The position numbers were made by a program, and so were the translations under genes. Of a stretch of 64,000 nucleotides of DNA, positions 33,570-42,579 are shown piece after piece. The notes beneath the pieces are model-generated. The model did no database searches. It saw only the letters and a list, made by a program, of their open reading frames with translations, and was not told the DNA's origin. How positions within the stretch are numbered: the first letter of the stretch is position 1; the number at the start of each line of letters is the position of its first letter. Source of the stretch: Succinispira mobilis DSM 6222 (lineage in GTDB: Bacteria > Bacillota > Negativicutes > Acidaminococcales > Succinispiraceae); contig NZ_KB913028.1 in the NCBI RefSeq assembly GCF_000384135.1, positions 167,751 to 231,750 on the forward strand, given 5' to 3'.

Positions 33570-35594
33570 ATGCGCACGAATTTATTAAAAATCTTTGCCA
33601 AATATAAAAAATCACTTGTCCAGACACTAACACTTTCTTTAATCCTCGGCTCACCCTGTATAGTTAACGCAACTTTGCCTGCACAAAGCTTTAGCGGCGG
33701 ACAAGTACTTACAATCACAGAGGATATCTATAATATTTCTCCTGGCTATGCCTTATATGTCACAGACCTCGGAACTAAAATTACCGTAAACAATGCTAGT
33801 ATTACCTCTACTAGCCCTGTTCACACTATCATGGCAGATAAATTCGGGCAAATAATTTTAAATAATGTTAATGTTCTCACCACTAGTAGTCACTCAGTTG
33901 TCGCCAATCGCAATGGCAGCATTACCATAAATGGCGGAAGTATCGTAAATAAAGAGACTAGGTCTTTTTCCCCCGGTCTTCCTTTCTATATTGCCGCTGG
34001 TTCTGAAAGCAATGGTACTCTGACTCTTAATAATGTATCTATCCAGGCTGCTGGTACCGCTCTGTTTGCCAATACTACTTCTATACTAAATGCTAATGTT
34101 AATGGGCAAAACATCTCAGGCAAAATACTAATGAATCTCGCTGAGGGCGGTGAAATTAACCTTAATGCTAGCAATGGTAGTCAACTCTATGGCTACAATT
34201 ATATTTATGTCATTGGAACTGTTGGTAAGGCGAATCTTACGCTTAATAGCGGTGCAACTTGGACACTGCCCGCCAATTCCCCTGTTACCAACTTAACGCT
34301 TAATAACGGTAATGTCGTATTTACCGCGCCAACTGCGAGCTATAAAACCCTTACCCTTAACAATAACTTAGCTGGGGTGGGTGGCACTTTTCGCCTCCAT
34401 TCTAATTTAGCTAATAACCAAAGTGACAAACTCGTAATTACTGGTAATAGTAGCGGTAATCACAAACTCTATCTTAATAACGCTGGTGACTTGCCCAATA
34501 ATACCACTCAAGCGATTAAAGTCGTAGATCTTAATACAGCAAGTACCAATACTGCAACTTTTAGCGGTGGTGCTGATGTTGGTATTTACCGTTATGGAAT
34601 TGCCCAAGGCACAACGCTAAGCAATTATAGCGGTTTATCAGGTGCTGAGGATTACTACGCCTATAATACTTTTAGCGCCTCCACACCTGTACAAGTGGGT
34701 ATGAATAGTAATTTAGGGGCACAAGTTTTGGGCTATGCCGAACAAAACGAAATTAAAAAGCGCTTAGGCGAAGTTCGTTTTGGGCAACAAAGCAGTGATG
34801 ATATTTGGTTGCGCACTTATGCCGAAAGATTTAGCGTAAAGCCTGCTAATAGCAGTAGCTTGAAACAAAATGTCCGCGGTATCGAAGTTGGTAAAGATAA
34901 TCCCGTTAGTTATCAAGGTGGCAAACGCTTCCTCGGTTTTGTTGTGGGTGCTGGTAAAGCTAGTAATAGCTTTGAAACTACCGAAAGCAGCAGTGGTTCT
35001 TCTAATAGCTTCTATCTCGGTGCTTATAGTAGCTGGGTGCAAGATGATGGCGCCTATCTAGATCTCATCAGCAAATATAACTGGTTTAGACATAGCTTTG
35101 ACGCTCAGTTAGTTGGTGGGGGCACTGATCATGCGGCTTTTAAAAATCGTGGTTTAAGTCTGTCGGCTGAAGTCGGAAAACGCTTTAAACAACAAGACGG
35201 GGTCTTTATCGAGCCTCAAGCTGAGTTAGCTGCTTTTTGGGCTACAGAAGCTGATTATCAAACTTCTAATGGTTTAAATATTAAAAATCCTGAGGCACAA
35301 TCCCTAATGTTGCGCCTTGGCTGTGCTGTAGGTAAATCTTGGCAAACAACTGATGGCAAAACCCAACAAATTTATGCTAAAGCTTCTTGGTTACATGAGT
35401 TTAAAGGCGAAAGCCAAACTATCGCCAACAATGTCGTTTTCGACTCTAATCTCAAAGGTAGTCAAGCAGTAACAGGTATTGGCTTTATCGAAGATAGCGC
35501 CCATAAACAAGTTTATTTAGATTTAGAAAAATCTTGGGGTAGTAAAGTTAGCAAAGACTGGGGCCTTAATGTTGGTGTCCGTTGGAAGTTTTAG
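33570..35594 (+). CDS. Autotransporter adhesin with C-terminal outer-membrane beta-barrel
   Basis: This is a type Va secreted protein. A long basic signal peptide (to about residue 35, VNA) is followed by an Asn/Ser/Thr-rich passenger (about 36-385) of repeated short beta-strands (ITINGGSIV, LTLNNVSI, LTLNSGATW, LTLNNGNV), the pectin-lyase-like helix pattern. The C-terminal 285 residues are an autotransporter barrel (from SDDIWLRTYAERF), ending in VGVRWKF with the terminal Phe expected for outer-membrane proteins. AAGGTGG precedes the ATG. It proves that the organism has an outer membrane. The ligand is unknown. Confidence 0.9.
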   Translation: MRTNLLKIFAKYKKSLVQTLTLSLILGSPCIVNATLPAQSFSGGQVLTITEDIYNISPGYALYVTDLGTKITVNNASITSTSPVHTIMADKFGQIILNNVNVLTTSSHSVVANRNGSITINGGSIVNKETRSFSPGLPFYIAAGSESNGTLTLNNVSIQAAGTALFANTTSILNANVNGQNISGKILMNLAEGGEINLNASNGSQLYGYNYIYVIGTVGKANLTLNSGATWTLPANSPVTNLTLNNGNVVFTAPTASYKTLTLNNNLAGVGGTFRLHSNLANNQSDKLVITGNSSGNHKLYLNNAGDLPNNTTQAIKVVDLNTASTNTATFSGGADVGIYRYGIAQGTTLSNYSGLSGAEDYYAYNTFSASTPVQVGMNSNLGAQVLGYAEQNEIKKRLGEVRFGQQSSDDIWLRTYAERFSVKPANSSSLKQNVRGIEVGKDNPVSYQGGKRFLGFVVGAGKASNSFETTESSSGSSNSFYLGAYSSWVQDDGAYLDLISKYNWFRHSFDAQLVGGGTDHAAFKNRGLSLSAEVGKRFKQQDGVFIEPQAELAAFWATEADYQTSNGLNIKNPEAQSLMLRLGCAVGKSWQTTDGKTQQIYAKASWLHEFKGESQTIANNVVFDSNLKGSQAVTGIGFIEDSAHKQVYLDLEKSWGSKVSKDWGLNVGVRWKF

Positions 35595-35633
35595 GCTTTA
35601 ATTTAAGTTGCTAGTAGATTTTTTAATGTCTAT

Positions 35634-35663
35634 GGCGCAGGGGATTTTTCCCCTGCGCCTTTA
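35634..35663 (+). terminator. Terminator of the autotransporter gene
   Basis: GGCGCAGGGG (35634-35643) pairs perfectly with CCCCTGCGCC (35650-35659), followed by TTTATT. Confidence 0.85.
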
Positions 35664-35780
35664 TTAAAAACCATCTCTCTATTAGCTTTATAATTGTTCT
35701 GCTAAGCTATTTTGCTAGAAAGTCAGCCTTATTATTGAGCAGTTTTCAGCAGTTCTTTACTAATTACTGCATAAATAAAT

Positions 35781-35815
35781 AACAGCGCGGCATCTATATA
35801 AAGTGCCGCGCTGTT
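35781..35815. terminator. Bidirectional terminator between the autotransporter and pstA
   Basis: AACAGCGCGGCA (35781-35792) pairs with TGCCGCGCTGTT (35804-35815). A/T-rich flanks lie on both sides. It would end the pstCA transcript on the minus strand. Confidence 0.8.
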
Positions 35816-35942
35816 TATTTATTTATATTGGACTTCCGCTTAATTTATTTGTAATTGTTTAATTAGACCTAGCTTCACAAACACGTCCTACCTTTTAAAG
35901 CTATCCCTTATTAATTTTTTTTAAAGTTAACCTTAAGCTAAT

Positions 35943-36794
35943 TTATGCTTGTTTATTGGCTTGTAAGAGTTTTTTAGGAATTAATAAGCCTAAGTTTAAA
36001 GCTAAAATAATAACCAACAACAAGGCACCTATCCCGCTGGCAATTTCCGTTTTATCCGCCACTAAACCCGTAGTTGATACATACCACATATGTACAGCTA
36101 AAGTACCGCCACCCGCAAGCGGATCTAAATCACCAATATGTCTAGAAACACTTGTGCCCGCTGTAAAAATCAAAATCGCCGTTTCGCCAAGGGCCCGTCC
36201 GGCTGTCAAAGTTACCCCGGTTAAAATATTAGACAATGCCGCTGGTAACACAACTTGCCAAATACTTTGCCATTTAGTTGCCCCTAAGGCAATACTCGCC
36301 TCAAAATAAGTTTTAGGGACAGTATTAATCGCTTCTTCTGTAACTCGCACGAGCATCGGCAAATTTAGCAGCAATAAAGTTAAGCCCCCCGATAAAATAC
36401 TAAAGCCAAAGCCAAAGAAATTCACAAAAATTATCATCCCAAACAACCCCAAAACAATCGAGGGAATGCTGGCTAAACATTCAATACTTAATCTAAGTAG
36501 ATAAGTTGCTTGATTTTTCGGTGCATATAAGGCTAAATATATGCCTGCACCCACCGCTAGCGGCAGAGCCAAACCCATAGAAATTAACAAAATATAAAAG
36601 GAATTGAAAAACTGTCCGGCTACCCCACCACCTGCCTGTAATTCTTGGGCTTTTCTGCTAATAAAGTGCCAAGATAACACGGGTAACCCCTTATATAAAA
36701 TATCGCCAATAAAGCCTAGCAATACCAAAAACACTATTGCCCCAGCTAACCAAAACAAACCTGTAAATATTTTTTCCCAATTTTTAGCGTGCAT
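35943..36794 (-). CDS. pstA: Phosphate ABC transporter permease PstA
   Basis: PstA is one of two membrane subunits of the high-affinity phosphate importer. The 283-residue product has six helices and the ABC-permease EAA loop (YFEASIALGATKWQSIW...VLPAALSNILTG). GGGVAGQFFNSFYILLIS and GRALGETAILIFTAGT are typical of PstA. It overlaps the end of pstC by 11 bases. No pstB ATPase or phoU follows; the transcript ends at a terminator, so the ATPase must come from elsewhere. Confidence 0.93.
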   Translation of the reverse strand: MHAKNWEKIFTGLFWLAGAIVFLVLLGFIGDILYKGLPVLSWHFISRKAQELQAGGGVAGQFFNSFYILLISMGLALPLAVGAGIYLALYAPKNQATYLLRLSIECLASIPSIVLGLFGMIIFVNFFGFGFSILSGGLTLLLLNLPMLVRVTEEAINTVPKTYFEASIALGATKWQSIWQVVLPAALSNILTGVTLTAGRALGETAILIFTAGTSVSRHIGDLDPLAGGGTLAVHMWYVSTTGLVADKTEIASGIGALLLVIILALNLGLLIPKKLLQANKQA

Positions 36795-37710
36795 GATTCA
36801 CCGTCCCTTTGGCCGCTACATAGCGAATTGCCAAAATAATCACTAACGATATTATTAGTAAGAGTAAGGCCATTAAAAACAAGGCATTATTCCAAGCCGA
36901 ATTAAACGGGGCATTGCCCATTTCTAAAACGATATTACTGGTTAAAGTACTAGTCGGCGTAAATAGACTACGGGCAATAACTGGCGTATTACCTATTACC
37001 ATTTGCACCGCCATAGTTTCGCCAATAGCACGCGCCATGGCCAAGACTATCGCACTTACAATCCCCGTTATCGCCGAGGGCAAAATAACTTTATAAATTG
37101 TCTGCAACCGTGTTGCCCCCAAGGCAATACTCGCTTCTTCCAAACTTTGTGGAACAGAATTAATCGCATCTTCGGACAAGGTAATTATCGTGGGCAAAAT
37201 CATTACCACCAATACTAGTACCGCGGGCATCAAACCAAAGCCCCCACTAACATCAAAAGTTTCCCGTAAAAACGGAATCAGCACTGTCAAACCTAAGTAC
37301 CCATATACAATTGAGGGAATGGCTACATATAAGTCAATTGCGGGACGCAGGATATTTTTAATTCCTTTCGGAGCAATTTTAGCTAAAAAAATACTACATG
37401 ATAAGGCTAAGGGCGTTGCTAACAATATCGATAACAATGTAACTTGTAAAGAACCGATAATAAAGCTCAAACCGCCAAACTTACCAGAATCAGGATCCCA
37501 TTTGCTTGCCAAAAAAAATTCGCTTACGCTGATACTGTCGAAAGTTTGCAAACCTTTTTGCGATACAAAAATAATTATTGCCAAGACAATTACCGTCATT
37601 AAAATAGCACAGGCCCATAATAAATATTTAATACTCGCATCAATTAATAAGGCCTTTTTTTGTCTATTAAAAGTAGGCGTAATTGTTGTTAACTCCTCTG
37701 TTTTTTCCAC
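36784..37710 (-). CDS. pstC: Phosphate ABC transporter permease PstC
   Basis: PstC is the partner permease of PstA. Its 308 residues include the PstC phrases FLLASKWDPDSGKFG-like (FFLASKWDPDSGKFGGLSFI), YVAIPSIVYGYLGL and the EAA loop LEEASIALGATRLQTIYKVI, with ARAIGETMAVQMVIGN near the end. GGAGG lies before the ATG. The gene is first of a two-gene minus-strand unit. The binding protein pstS lies 4 kb away on the other strand. Confidence 0.93.
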   Translation of the reverse strand: MEKTEELTTITPTFNRQKKALLIDASIKYLLWACAILMTVIVLAIIIFVSQKGLQTFDSISVSEFFLASKWDPDSGKFGGLSFIIGSLQVTLLSILLATPLALSCSIFLAKIAPKGIKNILRPAIDLYVAIPSIVYGYLGLTVLIPFLRETFDVSGGFGLMPAVLVLVVMILPTIITLSEDAINSVPQSLEEASIALGATRLQTIYKVILPSAITGIVSAIVLAMARAIGETMAVQMVIGNTPVIARSLFTPTSTLTSNIVLEMGNAPFNSAWNNALFLMALLLLIISLVIILAIRYVAAKGTVNHAR

Positions 37711-37794
37711 TAGCTTTTACCTCCAGCATCTATTTCTAGCTTGATTATATCGAGCTTTGGCTCAAGCTGTGTTATTAGATTGTTAAGTTTTTGT

Positions 37795-37860
37795 AAAAAA
37801 ACCAGATACTCCCATAAGTTAGACTAATTTAGGTCCAACTTATCGGAGCATCTGGTTTTT
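37795..37860. terminator. Bidirectional terminator between DUF2225 gene and pstC
   Basis: AAAAACCAGAT, CTCC and ATAAGTT on the left arm pair with AACTTAT, GGAG and ATCTGGTTTTT on the right, with small mismatches. It ends the minus-strand DUF2225 transcript before the pstC promoter region. Confidence 0.85.
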
Positions 37861-37896
37861 CTGACTTTTTAATCTATATTCTAAGATACGTTTTTC

Positions 37897-38598
37897 TTAT
37901 TTTACTTCTTCTTGCTTTTTATTCAAAGCTTTCAGAGCTTGCACCGAATCTAAGGCGTAATTATATAGTTTATTATTCTTCTTAAAATCCCGATCATACA
38001 ATAACTTACCATAAATTTTGCTAGCAGCATCCAAGCGTGATACTCTGCGACTTAATTCGGCTACAAGGTATTCTACTGTAATTTTATCCATATTCCCCGA
38101 ATCATACTGAGATTTATATAAAACATCTTCGTATTTTTCCAAGGCCTTTTCTAAAGCATATAGCTCTTGTACCCGATCTTTGCACTCTCGATACAGCCAA
38201 GCTAATAATAGATATAAGTTAGCTAAGCTAACCTTGCTTAAACCTAGACTTTCTTCCAAAAAAATTGCTATCTTAATACTATCTACGGCTTGCTCGAAAG
38301 AACGTTCCCCGCTTAAACTAATTAACATTCGATATTGCGTCACAAAATTTTTAATTTTTTCTATTTCTTTAGCGTTCACCGCAAAAAATCTACTTTCAGG
38401 CGCCGCATAACTACAATTTGAACAAACAAACACCGAATAATAGTAAGGATTTATATCTTTATAATGCATACATAAATCACTATCTTGTTTAATTAGCGCA
38501 ATTTTACTTTTTACTTTGGTAATCTGGATTAAGCTTTCACAGATTGGACATTTTTTTTCTACGGTGTATATAAAATCATTTTGCCACAAAAACAACAC
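37897..38598 (-). CDS. DUF2225 protein: zinc-ribbon N-terminus with TPR-like helices
   Basis: The 233-residue product begins with two CxxC pairs (CPICESL and CSNCSYAA, about residues 18 and 58) that probably bind zinc, as in DUF2225. The rest is helical and resembles TPR repeats (SLANLYLLLAWLYREC, ELYALEKALEKYEDV, AASKIYGKLLYDR). A GGAGG site precedes the ATG. The function of DUF2225 is not established. It lies just downstream of an M48 peptidase gene on the same strand, with a 32-base gap. Confidence 0.8.
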   Translation of the reverse strand: MLFLWQNDFIYTVEKKCPICESLIQITKVKSKIALIKQDSDLCMHYKDINPYYYSVFVCSNCSYAAPESRFFAVNAKEIEKIKNFVTQYRMLISLSGERSFEQAVDSIKIAIFLEESLGLSKVSLANLYLLLAWLYRECKDRVQELYALEKALEKYEDVLYKSQYDSGNMDKITVEYLVAELSRRVSRLDAASKIYGKLLYDRDFKKNNKLYNYALDSVQALKALNKKQEEVK

Positions 38599-38630
38599 CT
38601 CCTAAAATTTTAAATAAGCTTCTACTAATA

Positions 38631-39689
38631 TTAAACTTTACTATTATTGTGTACTTCTGCCCAATCTCTAAACATTAAAATATAAGCATTCGTTAAACTA
38701 TGGATATCAGTAAAGTTCTGATCTAAATCTTGTTCAAAAACTCGGTACAATAAAATATCATCATAGTATATTTCATTATAACTACCATAATTAGCTACAA
38801 TAAATTTGTTTTTATCAACAACTGCATCCTTAAGCGTCACTAAATACAAGGCACCGGCCAATAAACTAGCCCGATATACTGTCTTATCCGCAGCGACTTT
38901 TTTGCTCACATTAAAGCGCCAATTACCATCAACTACACTATAAGTACTCTTATCTGTGGTTTGGATAGTTTGCTTGATATTCAATTTTTGAATATATTTT
39001 TCGATGGCTTTAACTCTAGCTTCTGGCTCCGGATGGCTAGAAAACAAGCCATAATTTCCTTTAGACTCACCCGCTAAATCATTTAGTTTCCCCATGGTAA
39101 CAAACATTCCATAAGGATTATAGCCAGCTTTGCGAGCATAGATAAAGCCAAATTCATCCGCTTGTCGCTCATCACTACGGCTATAGCCCGACATTAATGC
39201 TTGTTGCGTTAAGTTTTGTAAAAGCATCGCCTTATCGCCAAAAGCTACCGCAAATACCAAGGTCATCGCCAATTGTTTTTCTATTTGATTAACAGAATGA
39301 CGCTTAACCACATGCGTTACTTCATGGGCTAAAACCGCAGCTAATTCATCATCCGTCTGCATTAAATCAACTAAGCCTTTAAATAAATATATATAACCAC
39401 CAGGTACCGCTAAAGCATTTATTTCTTTAGTGTTTAATACTTTAAAAGAATATTTAATATTTTTTCGATCACACACCGCTACAATACTCTGTCCAATTCG
39501 ATCTACCCGTGCTTGCAGATAAGCATCCTCTACTAACCCATATTGCTTCTCTAATTTCTTCGCAACATCAGCGCCCATTGATACTTCTTGTGAAGTACTA
39601 ATTAAAGAAGCCTCTACCGGTTGTAGCGAGCTTGAAAATAAGTTAGCTATTAACAGTAATATGCCTAAAAAAAGTGTTCTTACGTACAT
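38631..39689 (-). CDS. M48-family metallopeptidase, exported
   Basis: I start at the ATG at 39689, which has AGGTG six bases upstream; a longer frame to 39761 lacks a site. The product has a signal peptide (TLFLGILLLIANLFSSSLQP), then a peptidase M48 domain with ALAVPGGYIYLFKGL, the zinc motif HEVTH (about residue 120) and the third-ligand region DERQADEFG. It resembles BepA/YggG-type periplasmic proteases that handle outer-membrane proteins. The C-terminal 120 residues are not recognised. It overlaps a motB-motA unit closely, though a functional link is unlikely. Confidence 0.87.
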   Translation of the reverse strand: MYVRTLFLGILLLIANLFSSSLQPVEASLISTSQEVSMGADVAKKLEKQYGLVEDAYLQARVDRIGQSIVAVCDRKNIKYSFKVLNTKEINALAVPGGYIYLFKGLVDLMQTDDELAAVLAHEVTHVVKRHSVNQIEKQLAMTLVFAVAFGDKAMLLQNLTQQALMSGYSRSDERQADEFGFIYARKAGYNPYGMFVTMGKLNDLAGESKGNYGLFSSHPEPEARVKAIEKYIQKLNIKQTIQTTDKSTYSVVDGNWRFNVSKKVAADKTVYRASLLAGALYLVTLKDAVVDKNKFIVANYGSYNEIYYDDILLYRVFEQDLDQNFTDIHSLTNAYILMFRDWAEVHNNSKV

Positions 39690-39757
39690 CTTTGCACCTC
39701 GCAATAAAGTCTTAACTACATATAAAGGGTAAAGCACAATGTGCCCTACCCTCGATT

Positions 39758-40585
39758 TCACTTGCCATCTGGCTTAGTTGGTTTAGCGCCCAAATCCGCT
39801 TTATTACCTGCATTAGGATTAATATTTACCGGCACCGTCATATTATTATTGTTCGAACCTTCCATGTACTTTCTTTGAACTAGAACTTCTACCCGTCTAT
39901 TTTTCGCGCGATTTTGTTCATTGTCATTAGGCGCTAAGGGTCGATATTCACTATGTCCAATCGCACTAAAGCGTTCTGGTTTTAATTTGGAGTTGGTTGC
40001 TAAAATAAATTTCATAACATTTAAGGCCCGTTGGGAACTTAAATCCCAATTTGATGGAAAACGCGCCGTATTAATCGGAACATTATCAGTATGCCCCGAA
40101 ATTAAGATACTTTGCTCCACACTACCTAATAAATCAGCTATTTTAGCCGATATTTTTTGCGCATCACTGCGTAAATCCGCACTACCTGAATCAAACAAGG
40201 CCGAATCTCTAATTCTTATTAATAAGCCTTGATCAGTCATCTTGGCATCTAATTCCGTATTTAAATTGTTTTCTAAAATATATAGATCTAATTTTCTTTT
40301 CAAAGCTGCCAATTGTCCCGCTTCTGAAGTTGCCGCGTCATGTCCTGACTCACCGCCTGTACTCGGCATAATCGCAAAAGTACCTGGTGGTGCACCACTT
40401 AACGGACTATTAAAGGCATAGCCCATCGAAGCAGCCATCGCCGACAGCTTTTTTTGGTCTACCTGACTAGAAGCAAACAAAACGATAAATAGGGCTAAAA
40501 GTAAGGTTAATAAATCCGCATAAGGAATCAGCCAAGTTTCATCAGCGTGTTCTTCATGAGGCGGATGTTTTTTATGTCTTGACAT
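39758..40585 (-). CDS. motB: Flagellar motor protein MotB
   Basis: MotB is the stator subunit anchored to peptidoglycan. The N-terminal helix carries the proton-pathway Asp (WLIPYADLLTLLLALFIVLF). A plug/linker follows, then an OmpA-like domain with ILISGHTDNVPI, NWDLSSQRALNVMKFI and NRAKNRRVEVLV. The 275-residue length is typical. It lies 21 bases after motA. Confidence 0.94.
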   Translation of the reverse strand: MSRHKKHPPHEEHADETWLIPYADLLTLLLALFIVLFASSQVDQKKLSAMAASMGYAFNSPLSGAPPGTFAIMPSTGGESGHDAATSEAGQLAALKRKLDLYILENNLNTELDAKMTDQGLLIRIRDSALFDSGSADLRSDAQKISAKIADLLGSVEQSILISGHTDNVPINTARFPSNWDLSSQRALNVMKFILATNSKLKPERFSAIGHSEYRPLAPNDNEQNRAKNRRVEVLVQRKYMEGSNNNNMTVPVNINPNAGNKADLGAKPTKPDGK

Positions 40586-40606
40586 GCAACCTGCTCCTCT
40601 CTAGGC

Positions 40607-41395
40607 TTATTCTCCCTTGCTAGAAGCTAAAGCTCCTCGATCTTCTTGTGGCATAAATGCTTTTAATTTCGCTTCTACAGCCATCGGTGGATCACCCGCT
40701 TGCAAAGATAAGATACCCTCAATCATTAGCTTTTTAATAGCCATTTCCTTTTGGCTTAATACCTTGAGCTTATTCGCAAAAGGATGACAAATTACATACC
40801 CAAAGAAAATCCCCAACATCGTTGCTACGAAAGCCGCAGCAATGGAATGACCTAATTGCTCAATATCATTTAAGTTCCCCAAAGCGGCAATCAGACCGAT
40901 AACCGCACCCAGAACCCCTAGAGTCGGTGCATACATCCCCGCTTGTGAGAAAATCAAAGCGCCTTGACGATGACGTTCTTCACGATTAGAAATATCCGCT
41001 TCTAAAACATCACGAATAAATTCTCCGTCTAGACCATCAATCATCATCTGCATACCACCTTTTAAAAACGGATCATCAATTGATTCAATTTTCCCCTCTA
41101 AAGCTAGTAAGCCCTCGCGTCGAGCTATTTGAGAAAACTCGACAAAAATCCCCACCAATTCAGCAATTGGCAATAAATTTTGCTTGTTAAGAATTTTCTT
41201 CAAAAGTATCGGTGCTCGCTTTACTACATCCATGGGCAAGGCGTTCATAACTGCGCCGATAGTGCCGCCAATAATAATTAAAAATGCGGCCGGATTAATA
41301 AGTGCTGTTATCGGTGCCCCTTTAATTACCATTCCGACAAAAACAGCTATTGTCCCGAGTGAAATACCTATGACTGTTGATAATTCCAAATTCAC
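40607..41395 (-). CDS. motA: Flagellar motor stator protein MotA
   Basis: MotA is the four-helix proton-channel subunit. Its 262 residues show SLGTIAVFVGMVIKG at the start, the cytoplasmic RREGLLALEGKIESIDDPFLKGG, and the conserved APTLGVLGAVIGLIAAL and VATMLGIFFGYVICHPFAN helices. It precedes motB in one transcript and diverges from pstS. No other flagellar structural genes lie in this window. Confidence 0.94.
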   Translation of the reverse strand: MNLELSTVIGISLGTIAVFVGMVIKGAPITALINPAAFLIIIGGTIGAVMNALPMDVVKRAPILLKKILNKQNLLPIAELVGIFVEFSQIARREGLLALEGKIESIDDPFLKGGMQMMIDGLDGEFIRDVLEADISNREERHRQGALIFSQAGMYAPTLGVLGAVIGLIAALGNLNDIEQLGHSIAAAFVATMLGIFFGYVICHPFANKLKVLSQKEMAIKKLMIEGILSLQAGDPPMAVEAKLKAFMPQEDRGALASSKGE

Positions 41396-41526
41396 CAGCT
41401 CCTTCTATTTATGAATCGCCTCTGCAATTTTATTAAAAACGAAATCTTTTTATAATTTTACCATTTTCAACTAGGATAGTCTAGGTATAAACAACAAAGA
41501 TAGGATTTTTATAGTATATAATTTTT

Positions 41527-41580
41527 TTAACATTTACTTAACATGAGGATAACACAAGAAAATTTTTTTAATGTTATATT
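41527..41580 (+). promoter_or_regulatory. PhoP box and promoter of pstS
   Basis: Three hexamers follow each other with an exact 11-base period: TTAACA (41527-41532), TTAACA (41538-41543) and ATAACA (41549-41554). This is the TT(A/T)ACA-N5 direct repeat recognised by PhoP in Firmicutes. A TATATT (41575-41580) twenty bases downstream fits a -10 element. Phosphate starvation would therefore activate pstS. Confidence 0.75.
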
Positions 41581-41621
41581 TAGTGCATACAGAAACTAAA
41601 TTTTTTAGGAGGCATACATAC

Positions 41622-42482
41622 ATGAAGTTATCAAAAAAACTCGGGGCATTATTAGGAATTGGGGCTTTAAGTTTGGGTTTGTTAGTTGCAGGTTGCGGGG
41701 GCGATAGCGCCAAAAAAGAAGCACCTAAAGCAACTACTATTGAAGGTAAGGTAACCGCTCAAGGTTCTACCGCGCTTCTGCCACTACTTAAAATTGCTCA
41801 AGAACAGTTTGAAGGTAAAAATCCTAAAGTGACCATTAATATTACAGGCGGTGGTTCCTTTACTGGCATGAATCAAGTAGCTAATAAAGCTGTTGATATC
41901 GGCAACTCAGATGTCGAGTTACCGAAAGAGCTCGCTGATAAAGGCTTGGTTGATCACAAAGTGACTGTAATGCCTTTTGTGTTTATCACAAATCCTGATG
42001 TGAAAACTACCAATCTTACTCAACAACAAGCCATTGATATTTTAACCGGGAAAATTACCAACTGGAAAGACGTTGGTGGTGCTGACCAAAAAATTACAAT
42101 TATTCATCGGGCTAAATCCTCTGGTTCACGGGCAACTATCGCTAAAATAGTCCTAAACAACCAAAACTTTACGGATAACGCTGTTATCTTAGATTCTAAC
42201 GGTGCTGTTAAAGCTGCAATTGCAACAACTGCTGGTGCTATCGGTTATGTGGATGTGCCTTATGTTGATAAAAGTGTGAATATGCTTAATTACAACGGGG
42301 TAGCTTACTCCGAACAAGCTGTTACTAGCGGTAAATACCCAGTCTATGCTTATGGCCATATGTATACTAATGGCGCACCAACTGGGGCAACTAAAGCCTT
42401 TATCGACTTTATTCTTAGCAAAGATTTCCAAGAATCTGCTAGCCCTAAAGGCTTCATCCCTGTAACTAAAATGAGTAAATAG
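41622..42482 (+). CDS. pstS: Phosphate ABC transporter substrate-binding lipoprotein PstS
   Basis: The binding protein delivers phosphate to PstC/PstA. I start at 41622 behind AGGAGGC. A lipoprotein signal ends in LVAGC (Cys about 25). The mature protein has the PstS motifs GSTALLPLL, GGGSFTGMNQV, DIGNSDVEL, ITNWKDVGG, HRAKSSGSRATI and AIGYVDVPY. The gene is monocistronic with its own terminator and diverges from motAB, unusually separated from pstCA. Confidence 0.95.
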   Translation: MKLSKKLGALLGIGALSLGLLVAGCGGDSAKKEAPKATTIEGKVTAQGSTALLPLLKIAQEQFEGKNPKVTINITGGGSFTGMNQVANKAVDIGNSDVELPKELADKGLVDHKVTVMPFVFITNPDVKTTNLTQQQAIDILTGKITNWKDVGGADQKITIIHRAKSSGSRATIAKIVLNNQNFTDNAVILDSNGAVKAAIATTAGAIGYVDVPYVDKSVNMLNYNGVAYSEQAVTSGKYPVYAYGHMYTNGAPTGATKAFIDFILSKDFQESASPKGFIPVTKMSK

Positions 42483-42536
42483 TCCAGTAAACAAACGCCT
42501 AATTCTCTCCTTAAGATAAATTCCCCTATACATATG

Positions 42537-42572
42537 AAAAGACTCAAACAGTGTAAGCTGCTTGAGTCTTTT
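42537..42572. terminator. Bidirectional terminator between pstS and the radical SAM gene
   Basis: AAAAGACTCAA (42537-42547) pairs with TTGAGTCTTTT (42562-42572), enclosing CAG/CTG. It serves the convergent pstS and radical SAM genes. Confidence 0.88.
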
Positions 42573-42579
42573 CGCTTTA

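Noticed and set aside
37190..37744. 184-codon plus-strand frame
   Set aside because: It is antisense to pstC and has no motif; a shadow caused by the codon pattern of a membrane protein.
41571..41621. Upstream in-frame ATG for pstS at 41571
   Set aside because: It overlaps the -10 region and would put 17 residues ahead of a normal lipoprotein signal; the ATG at 41622 has AGGAGG.
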